The notes: generated by a model not told the origin, from the letters alone. Positions 46,033 through 54,865 are shown, numbered from the stretch's first letter. The stretch is DNA of 64,000 bases from Nanobdellati archaeon (GCA_019429005.1 JAHYJR010000004.1:1-64000), one strand, 5' to 3'. Made by a program: numbers and translations.

Positions 46033-46260
46033 CTAAAAAAGCAACAAAATAATCAAGATAAATAAAATTACAAACATAAATAAACCGATAAGCATCAGTG
46101 AATCATTTACAGAGACTAGTGGATCATCTGCTTTTTTAAGATATATTGTTTTACCAACTTTTTCAGAAAAAACCCAACCTTCAGATTCACGTTTTTTTAA
46201 GATACCCCGATAATTGATATTGTTCATATCTATAGTGATAATATCATCTGTATTGGCCAT
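46033..46260 (-). CDS. Small tail-anchored membrane protein, 75 aa
   Basis: Not recognised. The N-terminal 50 residues are polar (MANTDDIITIDMNNINYRGI). The C-terminus LMLIGLFMFVILFILIILLLF is one strong hydrophobic helix with no residues after it, as in tail-anchored proteins. The ATG is preceded by AATATTATATTATG-type AT-rich sequence, typical of leaderless starts here. Confidence 0.6.
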   Translation of the reverse strand: MANTDDIITIDMNNINYRGILKKRESEGWVFSEKVGKTIYLKKADDPLVSVNDSLMLIGLFMFVILFILIILLLF

Positions 46261-46488
46261 AATATAATATTATTAATGATGCTATTTATAATTTTTCATT
46301 TAATAACATTAATTGCATCAAAAGGTATATTTTAAAACCAATAACATTAATAACACTAATTTAAAGTATATACTCGAAAAACTATTTTATAATACATAAA
46401 AGATTATATAGAGCCATACTAAAATAATTAATACGTATTTATTTACGTAAATTGATTTTACAAAAAACTTATGTTTTTTGATATCTTA

Positions 46489-46535
46489 AGGGGATATTAT
46501 CTTGGGTTAGCTCAATAATACCCCTAAAGACCCAA
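46489..46535. ncRNA. Candidate structured RNA with pseudoknot-like pairing
   Basis: This lies in a 460-bp gene-free stretch (46261-46720). AGGGG-A-TATTAT (46489-46500) can pair with ATAATACCCCT (46515-46525), 11 bp with one bulged A. The loop contains TTGGGT (46502-46507), exactly complementary to ACCCAA (46530-46535) just after the stem. This gives an H-type pseudoknot or two mutually exclusive helices. The G+C of the paired parts stands out from the surrounding AT-rich sequence. It lies about 185 nt upstream of the Rpp30 gene and 229 nt upstream of the small membrane gene on the other strand; strand is undetermined. Confidence 0.45.
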
Positions 46536-46720
46536 ATACTTCTTATTTAATTTATAGATATTAATTATTTATTTACAACCAATGTTGTTAAATCATATTT
46601 AAAATAGATAAAAAAAAAGATTAAAAAATAGATACAAAATATCTTAATTAAACGTAATTACCTACAAAAAGTGTTAAATAAAGATATAAAAAGTAAAATA
46701 TAATAATATTATAGATTAAA

Positions 46721-47488
46721 ATGTTACGAAAATTTACAGATATGCATATACAATCAAATTTATCAACTGGAACAAGCTCAGTTGAAGAGATTATAAGATT
46801 TGCAGAAAAACTCGAATTAAACAGAATTGTGCTTGTAGATTACATAGATAAAAAAACAAATTTGAAAACTATTAAAGATGAAATAAACAAAGTCGAAACA
46901 AACATTGAAGTACTTATTGGAGCAAGCATACATGCAAAAGATAAAACATCTATGAATAAACAACTTAATAATGTTCGAGATCTGGTTGATATAGTACTAG
47001 TACATGGAGGCTTAATTGATATCAATAGAGCTGCAGTTGAGGACCCTCGAGTTGATATACTTGCATACCCTGAGCATGAGCGTACTGATTCAGGTTTTGA
47101 CCACATTATGGCAAAATATGCTGCTGAAAATAATGTTGCAATTGAAATTAATTTTAGAGATTTCCTTTATTCATATAAAAGAGTTAGAGCAAAAATTGTA
47201 AGTAATATGAGACTAAATGTTAAGTTAGCAAAAAAATACGGTGCACCAATACTATTATCAAGTGGTTCCAAAAATATCAATGATATGAGACCAGCAAGAG
47301 AACTTTCAGCCCTTGGTGTAATCCTAGATTTAAATCTTATAGAATCACTAGATTGTGTCTCAACAATACCTGAGAGGATTATTGAACATAACAAAAAAGT
47401 TAGAAGTAAAGAATTTATAATGCCTGGACTTAAATTAAAAGAAAATAATCAAAATAATATTGAAGGTAAAGATAAAGATGAGAATTAA
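46721..47488 (+). CDS. rnp3: RNase P protein subunit Rpp30 (Rnp3)
   Basis: This 255-aa protein has the TIM-barrel PHP-like fold of RNase P p30: FTDMHIQSNLSTGTSSVEEI at the start, LNRIVLVDYID, VHGGLIDINRAAVEDPRVDILAYPE in the middle and PILLSSGSKNINDMRPAREL near the end. It works with the catalytic RNA and Pop5, Rpp29 and Rpp21 in tRNA 5' maturation. The C-terminal 30 residues are charged and not conserved. The next gene, Pop5, overlaps its stop, so the two are co-translated, matching their known heterodimer. Confidence 0.9.
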   Translation: MLRKFTDMHIQSNLSTGTSSVEEIIRFAEKLELNRIVLVDYIDKKTNLKTIKDEINKVETNIEVLIGASIHAKDKTSMNKQLNNVRDLVDIVLVHGGLIDINRAAVEDPRVDILAYPEHERTDSGFDHIMAKYAAENNVAIEINFRDFLYSYKRVRAKIVSNMRLNVKLAKKYGAPILLSSGSKNINDMRPARELSALGVILDLNLIESLDCVSTIPERIIEHNKKVRSKEFIMPGLKLKENNQNNIEGKDKDEN

Positions 47489-47831
47489 AAAAATGCCATC
47501 AAACAATGAGCGAACAAGATATATAGTATTTGAAATATTATCAGAAAACACATTTGAAGCATCAAATATATTTCATGCAGTATGGAACTCAAGTCTTCAG
47601 CTTTTTGGAGATATAGGCACTTCAGAGTTATCAATGGCATTCTTATCAAACCTATATAATAAAGAAAAAAAGATGGGTATTTTAAAATGTAATAATGAAT
47701 CTGTAGAAAAAGTTAGACTTATTATTGCAAACATAAAAACAATTGAAGAACACCCAATTGTTATAAAAACTGTAGGACTTACAGGAACAATTAATTCAGC
47801 AAAAAATAAGTTTTTAAAAACAAAATCATAA
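47478..47831 (+). CDS. rnp2: RNase P protein subunit Pop5 (Rnp2)
   Basis: About 117 aa from the ATG at 47478, which overlaps the Rpp30 stop (a longer frame from 47460 exists). NERTRYIVFEILSENTFEAS at the N-terminus, NLYNKEKKMGILKCNNESVE and the VGLTGTINSAKNKFL C-terminus are typical Pop5 strands and helices. Pop5 pairs with Rpp30 to activate the RNase P RNA catalytic domain. No RNase P RNA gene was recognised within the window. Confidence 0.85.
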   Translation: MRIKKMPSNNERTRYIVFEILSENTFEASNIFHAVWNSSLQLFGDIGTSELSMAFLSNLYNKEKKMGILKCNNESVEKVRLIIANIKTIEEHPIVIKTVGLTGTINSAKNKFLKTKS

Positions 47832-47973
47832 AAAAAACGTAATTTAAAACAATAATTATAAATATAATATTAAAATATATACAAATTGATATCTATTTGA
47901 ATTAATACATATCACTATAATAATATATATATAGTATTACCGAAAACTATATAAACTTGGAAAACACATGAAT

Positions 47974-48035
47974 ACCTACCTGGATTAGGTGGGTGGATTG
48001 CGAAGCTTTCCACTCAACCACATCTTTACTTCTTT
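47974..48035 (+). ncRNA. Candidate small RNA with its own promoter
   Basis: In the 299-bp gap between convergent rnp2 and fttA, a CTATATAAAC box at 47947-47956 is followed about 24 nt later by a compact G+C-rich element. It contains hairpin CCTACCT-GGATT-AGGTGGG (47975-47993) and GTGGA...TCCAC (about 47993-48013). The sequence then becomes T-rich (ATCTTTACTTCTTT), which could end transcription. No ORF is present. The ACCACA near the 3' end recalls an H/ACA-type tail, but no standard guide fold was confirmed. It could alternatively be a terminator structure for the flanking genes. Confidence 0.45.
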
Positions 48036-48130
48036 AATCAAAATAATTTAAAAAGCTTTAAAAACCCAATATTTTAATTGATTATTTTTAAGATTAAGTA
48101 TAAATAAAAAATATACAAAAACATAGAATT

Positions 48131-50014
48131 TTATGTCTTTGTAAGGCTTATAGCGTCAAGATTATGTGGTGCAATAGTTTCACATTTTAGAGTCTTATGA
48201 AGATATCGTGTAAAATCAACTATCTTTTTTGCTTCACCATGATTTAAAATAATTCTTTCAGGTCTTGTCTTAAGATGATTTATATAGCTCATCAATTGTG
48301 AACGATCTGAATGAGCACCAAAACCTAAAGCATTTGCAATCTCTAAATTTATGTGTGTGTTAACACGTTTATCATCTTGTGTTGAACTAAGAGGTATTTC
48401 TTTCCAACCCATCTGAATATGTCGTCCAAGAGTACCCTCTGCTTGATAACCAACAAATATAAGTGCATTAAGTGGATCTGCTGCAAGATGTCTCAAGTAT
48501 TCAATTACAGGACCACCATTAAGCATACCAGATGTGGTTAAAATCACACAAGGTTCTCCATCTATAACATTTTTACGTTCTTGAGCACCACCAATGCGCT
48601 TAAAGATCTCAGAAACAAACGGATTATTCATATGATGAAATATTTGTTTTTGTAAAGATTCACTTAAAAATTCGGGATAAGTTGTATGTATCGCTGTAGC
48701 ATCCCAAATCATACCATCAAGATAAATAGGGACATTAAGTTCACCACTCCTTGCTTTCTCTGCAAAGAAAACCATCAATTCTTGTGCACGTCCAACTGCA
48801 AAAGAAGGTATTATAACTTTACCGCGTCTTTTCATTACTTTAGTTATAGTATTAATAAGAACCTTTTCAGCATCAAATTTGTTTGGTGTCATATCTTTTG
48901 AACCACAATAGGTACTTTCCATAACTAAAGTCTCAACTCTTTGGAAATTTGTGCTTGCAACATCAAAAAGTCTACTTTTACCATACTTGAAATCACCAGT
49001 ATAAAGAATATTATGTAAACCTTCACCAACATGAAGATGTACAAGAGACGAACCTAAGATATGACCTGCATTCTGAAGAGTTAGTCTCATATCTGGTGTA
49101 ATATCACAAACAGAACCATAATTGAGAGTTATTGTATGTTTTATTGCACTCTTTACACCACGACTTGTATAAGGTGCACCACCAGTTTCATTCTGCATTA
49201 ACTTGATATATTCAAGTTGTTGTAAAACCATAATATCTCTTGTAGGGGGAGTTAAGTAAATTGGACCCTCATAACCATATTCATAAAGATATGGTAAGAA
49301 ACCCATATGATCCATATGAGCATGACTTATAACAATAGCATCAAGGTCTTCAATATTAAACTCAGGTGCTTCAAGGTATGCATTTTTCTGAGACGAACTT
49401 GGATTTATACCACAATCAAGGAGCACTCTTGTTTTTTTAGTCTGTAAAAGTAATGCTGAACGACCTACTTCTCTTGCAGAACCCAAAAAAGACATACGCA
49501 CCCAACCATCTTTACTGCCTTTATTTAATTGTATCTGTTCACCTATACGATTTAAAAAATTATGCCGATATTTTGTTTCAGAATGAATGATATCACGAAT
49601 CTTATCAACTAGTTTAGATTCAAACATAGGCACTCGTTTTGTTTCAGGTACCCAACAAACATCTTCTTTTATCTTATTAAGTGTTACACCATATTTACCT
49701 ATAACCAGTCCTGGTTTTTTTGCATAAATTATAACTTTACTAAATTCTGGCTCAAACCTGATATCTTCAACACCAGCTTCTTTAGGTATTATTTCTAAAA
49801 TTAACTTTTTAGCAGATTCTTCATCTAAGCGAATTTGTTTATCTGGTCTTATTTCTATTCTTTTTTTGTACTCTTTTACAAGAGGTTTTACTGCATCTGC
49901 ACCATTTATAAAAAAACTTTTACTTTTAGTATAAAAGATGATATCAGAGCCTTCAAAAAACTCCCCTGTAATCATTGAACCCGGAGGCAATTTACTTTTC
50001 AAATCTAATGCCAT
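48131..50014 (-). CDS. fttA: Transcription termination factor FttA (aCPSF1), KH/beta-CASP ribonuclease
   Basis: This 627-aa protein has two N-terminal KH-like domains (about 1-145, with YAKKPGLVIGKYGVTLNKI). A metallo-beta-lactamase domain carries ISHAHMDHMGFLPYLY at about 230-244 (HxHxDH) and LYTGDFKYG, and a beta-CASP insert follows. TSGMLNGGPV and the C-terminal AHSDRSQLMSYI / ILNHGE metal ligands complete the site. This is archaeal CPSF1, the universal factor that cleaves nascent RNA at U-runs and releases RNA polymerase. It lies 96 bp downstream of the proteasome gene on the same strand, an association common in archaea. Confidence 0.96.
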   Translation of the reverse strand: MALDLKSKLPPGSMITGEFFEGSDIIFYTKSKSFFINGADAVKPLVKEYKKRIEIRPDKQIRLDEESAKKLILEIIPKEAGVEDIRFEPEFSKVIIYAKKPGLVIGKYGVTLNKIKEDVCWVPETKRVPMFESKLVDKIRDIIHSETKYRHNFLNRIGEQIQLNKGSKDGWVRMSFLGSAREVGRSALLLQTKKTRVLLDCGINPSSSQKNAYLEAPEFNIEDLDAIVISHAHMDHMGFLPYLYEYGYEGPIYLTPPTRDIMVLQQLEYIKLMQNETGGAPYTSRGVKSAIKHTITLNYGSVCDITPDMRLTLQNAGHILGSSLVHLHVGEGLHNILYTGDFKYGKSRLFDVASTNFQRVETLVMESTYCGSKDMTPNKFDAEKVLINTITKVMKRRGKVIIPSFAVGRAQELMVFFAEKARSGELNVPIYLDGMIWDATAIHTTYPEFLSESLQKQIFHHMNNPFVSEIFKRIGGAQERKNVIDGEPCVILTTSGMLNGGPVIEYLRHLAADPLNALIFVGYQAEGTLGRHIQMGWKEIPLSSTQDDKRVNTHINLEIANALGFGAHSDRSQLMSYINHLKTRPERIILNHGEAKKIVDFTRYLHKTLKCETIAPHNLDAISLTKT

Positions 50015-50109
50015 GCAATCACTAAAAATTTATAATGTATACACATACCTTACAATATTAAAAGAACTATAAAATATTAAAAAAAAGTTAAGTAGATTAT
50101 ATAGATAAT

Positions 50110-50763
50110 TTACTTAAACTGTTTCTTGCTTGCTAATTTTTTTGAAACTATTGATCTAATAACATCTTCAGTTAACCATTCAAATTTATCTTTTGAAATA
50201 ATTGCAATATTGAATAGTTCGCCACCAGATGCCATATCTCTTTCTCGTGCAGCCATAAGTGCACGTATTATAAGATCAACAGACTCATCTTGTGTCATAT
50301 TTTTATTATAATTATCTTCAAGAACACCAACTGCAACCAAAGATCCAGATCCGGTAAATGTATAATCTCCAGATTCTTCTAGACCTCCAGCCAAATCAAT
50401 TGAATATGTATGAGGACCTCTCTTATCATACCCAGATACAATTAGTTGTACCATTTCAGGAGCATAACTTTTATAAGCTGATCTCAAAATTGTTGATAAA
50501 AGCATTGTAGCTGTTCTTAATGTAACTTCACCTTCTTGCATCTTATAAATCTTAAGTTCTGCAGAAAGTAATCTTGCAAGCGCTTGTCCGTCAGCAGCAG
50601 TACCAGCAATTGTCATTGCGATAGTATCTGAAACCTGAAACACTTTCTTCATATTTTTTGAAGAAATGAGATAACCCATACTTGATTTTTGGTCTGCACC
50701 AATTACGACAAAATCCTTGCCTAATAATGATAAAGTTGTTGTACCTGTTTTAACTTTTTCCAT
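50110..50763 (-). CDS. psmB: Proteasome beta subunit
   Basis: This 217-aa threonine protease forms the inner rings of the 20S proteasome. A short propeptide (MEKVKTG) precedes TTTLSLLGKDFVVIGADQ, so autocleavage should expose Thr8. The ADQKSSMG Asp and SKNMKKVFQ Lys of the catalytic set are present, as are IAGTAADGQALARLL and the GSGSLVAVGVLE segment. The length is normal. The alpha subunit is not in the window. It is followed by fttA and preceded by nob1 on the same strand. Confidence 0.96.
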   Translation of the reverse strand: MEKVKTGTTTLSLLGKDFVVIGADQKSSMGYLISSKNMKKVFQVSDTIAMTIAGTAADGQALARLLSAELKIYKMQEGEVTLRTATMLLSTILRSAYKSYAPEMVQLIVSGYDKRGPHTYSIDLAGGLEESGDYTFTGSGSLVAVGVLEDNYNKNMTQDESVDLIIRALMAARERDMASGGELFNIAIISKDKFEWLTEDVIRSIVSKKLASKKQFK

Positions 50764-50838
50764 AAATTCACCTGAATTACTAGATTCAAAGATAGAAACA
50801 ATATATTTGTATAACTTGATTAATCTTTATATGTGTTT

Positions 50839-51336
50839 CTATTTCTTTGCTTTTTTTGAATAAAATTTAGTTTCTGAACCACAAAAACCGCAAATATCTC
50901 TATCGTTTATTTTTCCGCATGCCGTACAACGTTTTTTCCAGATAAGAGTCTTTTTTATACCTTCTTGAGACACTGGAAGAAAATCGATATCAAGCAATTT
51001 TGCAACATTCTGTATACCATAATCATCACTCACAACACTACAATTCTTGTCTTTTGACTTAAATTGAAGAGCAAGAGCAATAACTTTAATATCCGTAACA
51101 GATAATTTATCCCCTGTTTTTTTAACTGTTTCTTTTATTTTAGTTATATGAGATATATCAGGTTCAATAACTGTGAGACCTGCTTTAACAAACATATCAA
51201 GCATAATTTTTGCATTTGGATTTATAAGTTCTTCAATAACATCATAAACAGTTACACAAGCATAATCCATAAACTGAGATGCATAGTTTTCAATGAAAAC
51301 GGTACTATCAAGAATATAGATTATGTCATCGCGCAT
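50839..51336 (-). CDS. nob1: PIN-domain rRNA endonuclease Nob1
   Basis: This 165-aa protein has a PIN domain (IYILDSTVFIENY with first catalytic Asp at about 10; LSVTDIKVIALAL and VSDDYGIQNVAKLL with further acids). A C-terminal zinc ribbon CTACGKINDRDICGFCG follows. Nob1 trims the 3' end of 16S rRNA in small-subunit maturation. The last residues are basic (KFYSKKAKK). The size is close to that of other archaeal Nob1 proteins. Confidence 0.92.
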   Translation of the reverse strand: MRDDIIYILDSTVFIENYASQFMDYACVTVYDVIEELINPNAKIMLDMFVKAGLTVIEPDISHITKIKETVKKTGDKLSVTDIKVIALALQFKSKDKNCSVVSDDYGIQNVAKLLDIDFLPVSQEGIKKTLIWKKRCTACGKINDRDICGFCGSETKFYSKKAKK

Positions 51337-51449
51337 AAAATTAAATAGAGTTCTAATCTTAAAAAGTTAACTGAGATTTGATTTAAAAAATAAAAAAAAT
51401 TATATTTATATACAAATACATCCAATATTAAATAGAATAAGGTTATATT

Positions 51450-51653
51450 ATGGCTGAACTTCCAATTGCACCGTTTGAACGTATATTACGAAATGCTAAT
51501 GCTGAAAGGGTCTCAGATGATGCCGCGAAGGCTCTTGCTGAGGTCGCAGAAGATATTGCTGAAGACCTAGCCAGAGATATTGTGAAAGTCGCAAAACATG
51601 CAGGTCGAAAGACAATTAAAATAGAAGATGTTGAATTTGTAGCAGAAGATTAA
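51450..51653 (+). CDS. Archaeal histone
   Basis: This 67-aa single histone fold (HMf-like) is complete, from ELPIAPFERILRNANAERVS through KALAEVAEDIAEDLARDIVK to GRKTIKIEDVEFV. No tails are present. It forms dimers and extended hypernucleosomes around DNA. A TTTATATAC box lies about 45 nt upstream. It is notable for co-occurring with MC1, 10 kb away. Confidence 0.97.
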   Translation: MAELPIAPFERILRNANAERVSDDAAKALAEVAEDIAEDLARDIVKVAKHAGRKTIKIEDVEFVAED

Positions 51654-51674
51654 TCTTAAAAAAAGTATACAAAA

Positions 51675-52274
51675 TTAAATCTTTAATTTCTTAAAATCAA
51701 TATAGTTTTTTAAGGCATCAAAAACTATTTTATTACATTCACTAGGCTTAAGACCTGTAGTATCTACAATCAATGTGTATATTGATAGATCAAACAGATT
51801 TATATTGTAAAGATTTTTGTATGTTTTAGCATCATTACGATCACGTTTTATAGTTAATAATTTTGATTTATCTATAGAGATATTTTCCCTACCAGAAATC
51901 CGTAAATAACGTTCATCATCAGGAGCGGTTATAAATATCCTTATATCAGCATAAGACCCTGCCACCCAACTTGTCACCCTACCATCTAAGATACAACCAC
52001 CTTTTGAAGCAAGTAGAAGAACTTTCGTATCAACCATTAGCTGAAGTTCATCATGTTTACTTAAAGTAAAATTAAGAAGCGACTTATTACTTTTTTTAGC
52101 CTCATCACGTATGATAGTTCCGGGTGAAAAATAATTAAGATTTAATTTTTCGGCAAGAAACTTGGATACTGTTGTCTTTCCAGAACCAGAAAGACCAGAC
52201 ACAGTTATTGTTAAGCCAGTCTTCTTAGATTTAGGTGGTATAAGTTTCTTAAATTTAGATATAAAAGAGGACAT
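51675..52274 (-). CDS. cmk: Cytidylate kinase, archaeal type
   Basis: This 199-aa P-loop kinase has TITVSGLSGSGKTTVSKFLA (Walker A, about 22-41), NYFSPGTIIRDEA (substrate region) and LDGRVTSWVAG, then ISGRENISIDKSKLLTIKRD in the lid. This is the pattern of archaeal CMP kinase (COG1102), which phosphorylates CMP and dCMP. The N-terminal 20 residues (KKLIPPKSKK) are an unusual basic extension, so an internal start cannot be excluded. Convergent with the histone gene, with 21 bp between stops. Confidence 0.9.
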   Translation of the reverse strand: MSSFISKFKKLIPPKSKKTGLTITVSGLSGSGKTTVSKFLAEKLNLNYFSPGTIIRDEAKKSNKSLLNFTLSKHDELQLMVDTKVLLLASKGGCILDGRVTSWVAGSYADIRIFITAPDDERYLRISGRENISIDKSKLLTIKRDRNDAKTYKNLYNINLFDLSIYTLIVDTTGLKPSECNKIVFDALKNYIDFKKLKI

Positions 52275-52337
52275 GATAAAATATTGATTGTAATCTTATA
52301 AATAGCTAATTAGTTATCTATTGATTAAGATTATACA

Positions 52338-53513
52338 TCAATTCAACAAAGCTATAATATATGGTAATGCAACAAAACTACCTATAGATGAACCAAGATT
52401 TACAAGAGCTGCAACTAAAACAATTCTAGATATACCGTTACCCCAAAATGCTTTAATTGAATCAATCTTTTTAAGATTATTGAAATCTTTGACTTTAGGT
52501 TCACGATATTTTACTTCAACTAATCCAGCAATCCAACCTGCACCAATTGCAGGGTTAAGACTTGTAAATGGTGAAACCACCATAGCTGCAATGATTGTGA
52601 AAGGATGTGCCATAGCAATAACAGCACCAAGACCTGCAAAAAAGGCATTTATTATAAACCATTTTTCAATAACAGCATACACCATAGTTGAATTACCAGA
52701 TGATATAGATAAACCCAATAAAATTATAAAAATAATAGGTATTAAATAACCTATATATTTTGTTAAAATACTTTTTTTAGGTATAACTAAATAGTCTTTA
52801 GGTATATTGATTACTTTTTTTGTTTTTTTTGATTTCAAAAGTATTGACTTTATTCCATTAATATGTCCCGCACCAACCACTACAACGATTTTTTTAGCAT
52901 CAAGTAAAAGTATCTGGTTTGCCATATACTGATCCCGTTCATCAATAAGCACTCTTTTGATTGTTGGTGCTTGTTTTGAAACTTCATTCATAACTTCAGA
53001 AAGCATATCACTACCTTTAAGTTTCTCAATAAATTCCTCATCAAGTGAATCAGACTCAAAGATACCTGCAAAAATACCAGCAAAAAGTTTAGCTTTTTCT
53101 GTTAATGATAAGAGACCCCAAGTTCGTTTCAAAGTTACTTGTACGTCACGGTCTATAAGTTCAAAAGGAATATTATTTTTTCGTGCAATATTAATAGCTT
53201 CTACCATTTCAGAACCTGGAGCTACATTTACATTTTTTCCCAATTTTCGCTCAAAACTAGATAAAATCATATTTGATAAAAATAACCAACTTTTACCATC
53301 TTTAATTATTTTTGTTATTTTAGAATTTTCCCATTTATCCTTGTTAAAAATAGAATGATATCTATCTTCACACAATTCAACACAGACATGTTCTGGAGTT
53401 TCTGAAATAATTGTTTCTTTTACTAGATCAACACTTTTTTGAGATATATGTGCAGTACCTACAAGAATTACTTCTTTTCCAAGAACTTTGATTTTCTCAA
53501 CATTTTCAACCAT
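52338..53513 (-). CDS. TraB family membrane protein
   Basis: This 391-aa protein has a TraB/GumN-like N-terminal domain (VILVGTAHISQKSVDLV, HVCVELCEDRYHS, IPFELIDRDVQVTLKR, VVVVGAGHINGI with the paired GTAH and GAGH histidines). The C-terminal 150 residues contain about four membrane helices (IGYLIPIIFIILLGLSI and following). TraB-like proteins are thought to be membrane metalloproteins, and their bacterial namesake acts on pheromone peptides. The archaeal role is unknown. Cytoplasmic domain first, then membrane domain. Confidence 0.88.
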   Translation of the reverse strand: MVENVEKIKVLGKEVILVGTAHISQKSVDLVKETIISETPEHVCVELCEDRYHSIFNKDKWENSKITKIIKDGKSWLFLSNMILSSFERKLGKNVNVAPGSEMVEAINIARKNNIPFELIDRDVQVTLKRTWGLLSLTEKAKLFAGIFAGIFESDSLDEEFIEKLKGSDMLSEVMNEVSKQAPTIKRVLIDERDQYMANQILLLDAKKIVVVVGAGHINGIKSILLKSKKTKKVINIPKDYLVIPKKSILTKYIGYLIPIIFIILLGLSISSGNSTMVYAVIEKWFIINAFFAGLGAVIAMAHPFTIIAAMVVSPFTSLNPAIGAGWIAGLVEVKYREPKVKDFNNLKKIDSIKAFWGNGISRIVLVAALVNLGSSIGSFVALPYIIALLN

Positions 53514-53601
53514 ATTGAGCTATTATGTGTAGAAGCTTTTTTATATGTTGAGTACAATCTTAAAAAAATTTTAAAAAAATAAAAAAGAAGTGATATTTAA
53601 A

Positions 53602-54045
53602 TCACTCTTTTGCTTCAGATTTTGAATCAGCAGATTCATCTTTAGTTTCTTCAGGAGCAATACCTAAAAGTTCTTCCAAAGATTTTGTACCTGCTTTTGA
53701 AATAGACACATTAACTTGAGCAACATCTTCAGAAATTGTGTTACCCCTTATCATCTTTCGTCTTTTAACACCTTTACCTATAGGTTTATATCCAAGACCG
53801 CCTGCAAGATAAATTCTTTTTCTTACAGAGCCCATAACATCTTTACGCATAGGTGTTCCTGCGTTATCTGAACCACCTCTTATAACAAGAGTATAACCTA
53901 TAAGTCCAAGTAAAGCACCATCAATAGTATCATCAATTTTTTTACCAATAAAAGGTTTAAAAACAACTTTATCTTCAATTTCTTTTTGATAAGACTTTCC
54001 TGTCTTTGGATTATTAATAACAAATTTAAAAACCATAACAATCAC
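53602..54045 (-). CDS. rps6e: Ribosomal protein eS6
   Basis: This 147-aa protein has the eS6 core: VFKFVINNPKTGKSYQKEIE, GKKIDDTIDGALLGLIGYTL, IRGGSDNAGTPMRKDVMGSV, GVKRRKMIRGNTISEDVAQV. The usual start is the Met at codon 4-5 (MVFKF). An acidic tail (EETKDESADSKSEAKE) extends past the core. It follows eL15 by six bases on the same strand, so the two share a transcript. Confidence 0.95.
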   Translation of the reverse strand: MIVMVFKFVINNPKTGKSYQKEIEDKVVFKPFIGKKIDDTIDGALLGLIGYTLVIRGGSDNAGTPMRKDVMGSVRKRIYLAGGLGYKPIGKGVKRRKMIRGNTISEDVAQVNVSISKAGTKSLEELLGIAPEETKDESADSKSEAKE

Positions 54046-54051
54046 TTAATT

Positions 54052-54636
54052 TTATTTACCCCTATTCTTGTTTGCTCTAAGACTTGGTCTCATCTTTTCA
54101 ACACCAATACCTTTAGACCTTACAAGACCTCTTGATTTCTTACCTGCAGATGTAAGCCCTCTAAACACTCTTCCAGTGTTTGCAGGTCCACAAATCCATC
54201 CTAACGTACGATCAGACTGTATAGCTGGGTGATTCTTATCAAGAAGAATTGCTTCATACCATAGATGTTGTCCATCTTCAGAAACAAAATATGAATTTAA
54301 AAGTTCAAGATTTGGATATTTTTTTGCTACACGTTCTTCTGCAATTAATTGTCTTGATTTCTTAGGTGTAAATCTCTTAAGACCAGATCTTTTAGGTCTT
54401 CTACCTGCTAGATCATGAGCTCGCTCTCGACCACCTTTAGGCACACGCACTCTTGCCATAACAATACCTTGTTTAGCTTTGTATCCAAGAGTTCTAGCTT
54501 TATCTATCCTAGTTGGTTTTTCCACCCTTAGAACAGCAGGCTCACGCCTAAATTTAATTAATCTCTGCTGCCATAAAGCACCAAGATTTTTTTTTGGTTG
54601 TTTCCATGTTTCATTTATATATTTATAAAGTCCCAT
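54052..54636 (-). CDS. rpl15e: Ribosomal protein eL15
   Basis: 194 aa from the ATG at 54634-54636 (MGLYKYINETWKQPKKNLGA). A GGAGG Shine-Dalgarno lies about 9 nt upstream, although the frame opens further at 54678. Conserved blocks are TRIDKARTLGYKAKQGIVMA, RRPKRSGLKRFTPKKSRQLI, LLNSYFVSEDGQHLWYEAIL and RGLTSAGKKSRGL. It binds 23S rRNA in the large subunit. First gene of the eL15-eS6 transcript, with a structured leader upstream. Confidence 0.96.
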   Translation of the reverse strand: MGLYKYINETWKQPKKNLGALWQQRLIKFRREPAVLRVEKPTRIDKARTLGYKAKQGIVMARVRVPKGGRERAHDLAGRRPKRSGLKRFTPKKSRQLIAEERVAKKYPNLELLNSYFVSEDGQHLWYEAILLDKNHPAIQSDRTLGWICGPANTGRVFRGLTSAGKKSRGLVRSKGIGVEKMRPSLRANKNRGK

Positions 54637-54785
54637 CAAATTCGCCTCCATTTTTACGAATCTAATCCCGTTCAGCAAACCTTTTTAAAGGCGGCTATAA
54701 GCCATGCCACATACTAGGAGCTTCTCAGAAATTTGAGAATAACTATTATTTGTTATAATAACAATTTTATAAAGGTTTGGGATAA
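54637..54785 (-). promoter_or_regulatory. Promoter and structured leader of the eL15-eS6 transcript
   Basis: On the reverse strand a CCTTTATAAAATT TATA box at about 54763-54775 should start transcription near 54745. That leaves a leader of roughly 110 nt. It contains a TTCTCA...TGAGAA hairpin (about 54723-54740) and a GC-richer segment TGGCATGGCTTATAGCCGCC with a GGCT/AGCC stem close to the GGAGG site. Ribosomal protein leaders often carry autoregulatory structures; this is inference from position. Confidence 0.4.
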
Positions 54786-54865
54786 ACCATAGACTTTTAA
54801 TGAAATTAGGTATTACATATTGATAAATAGTAAGATTTATAAAAGATTTCCTTAGTATTACACGC

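Noticed and set aside
46489-46535. Degenerate tRNA because of a TTAGCTCA D-arm-like string
   Set aside because: No acceptor or T arm can be formed around it.
52321-52749. Forward 142-aa ORF
   Set aside because: It is the antisense shadow of the TraB membrane domain, mirrored hydrophobic codons with no family features.
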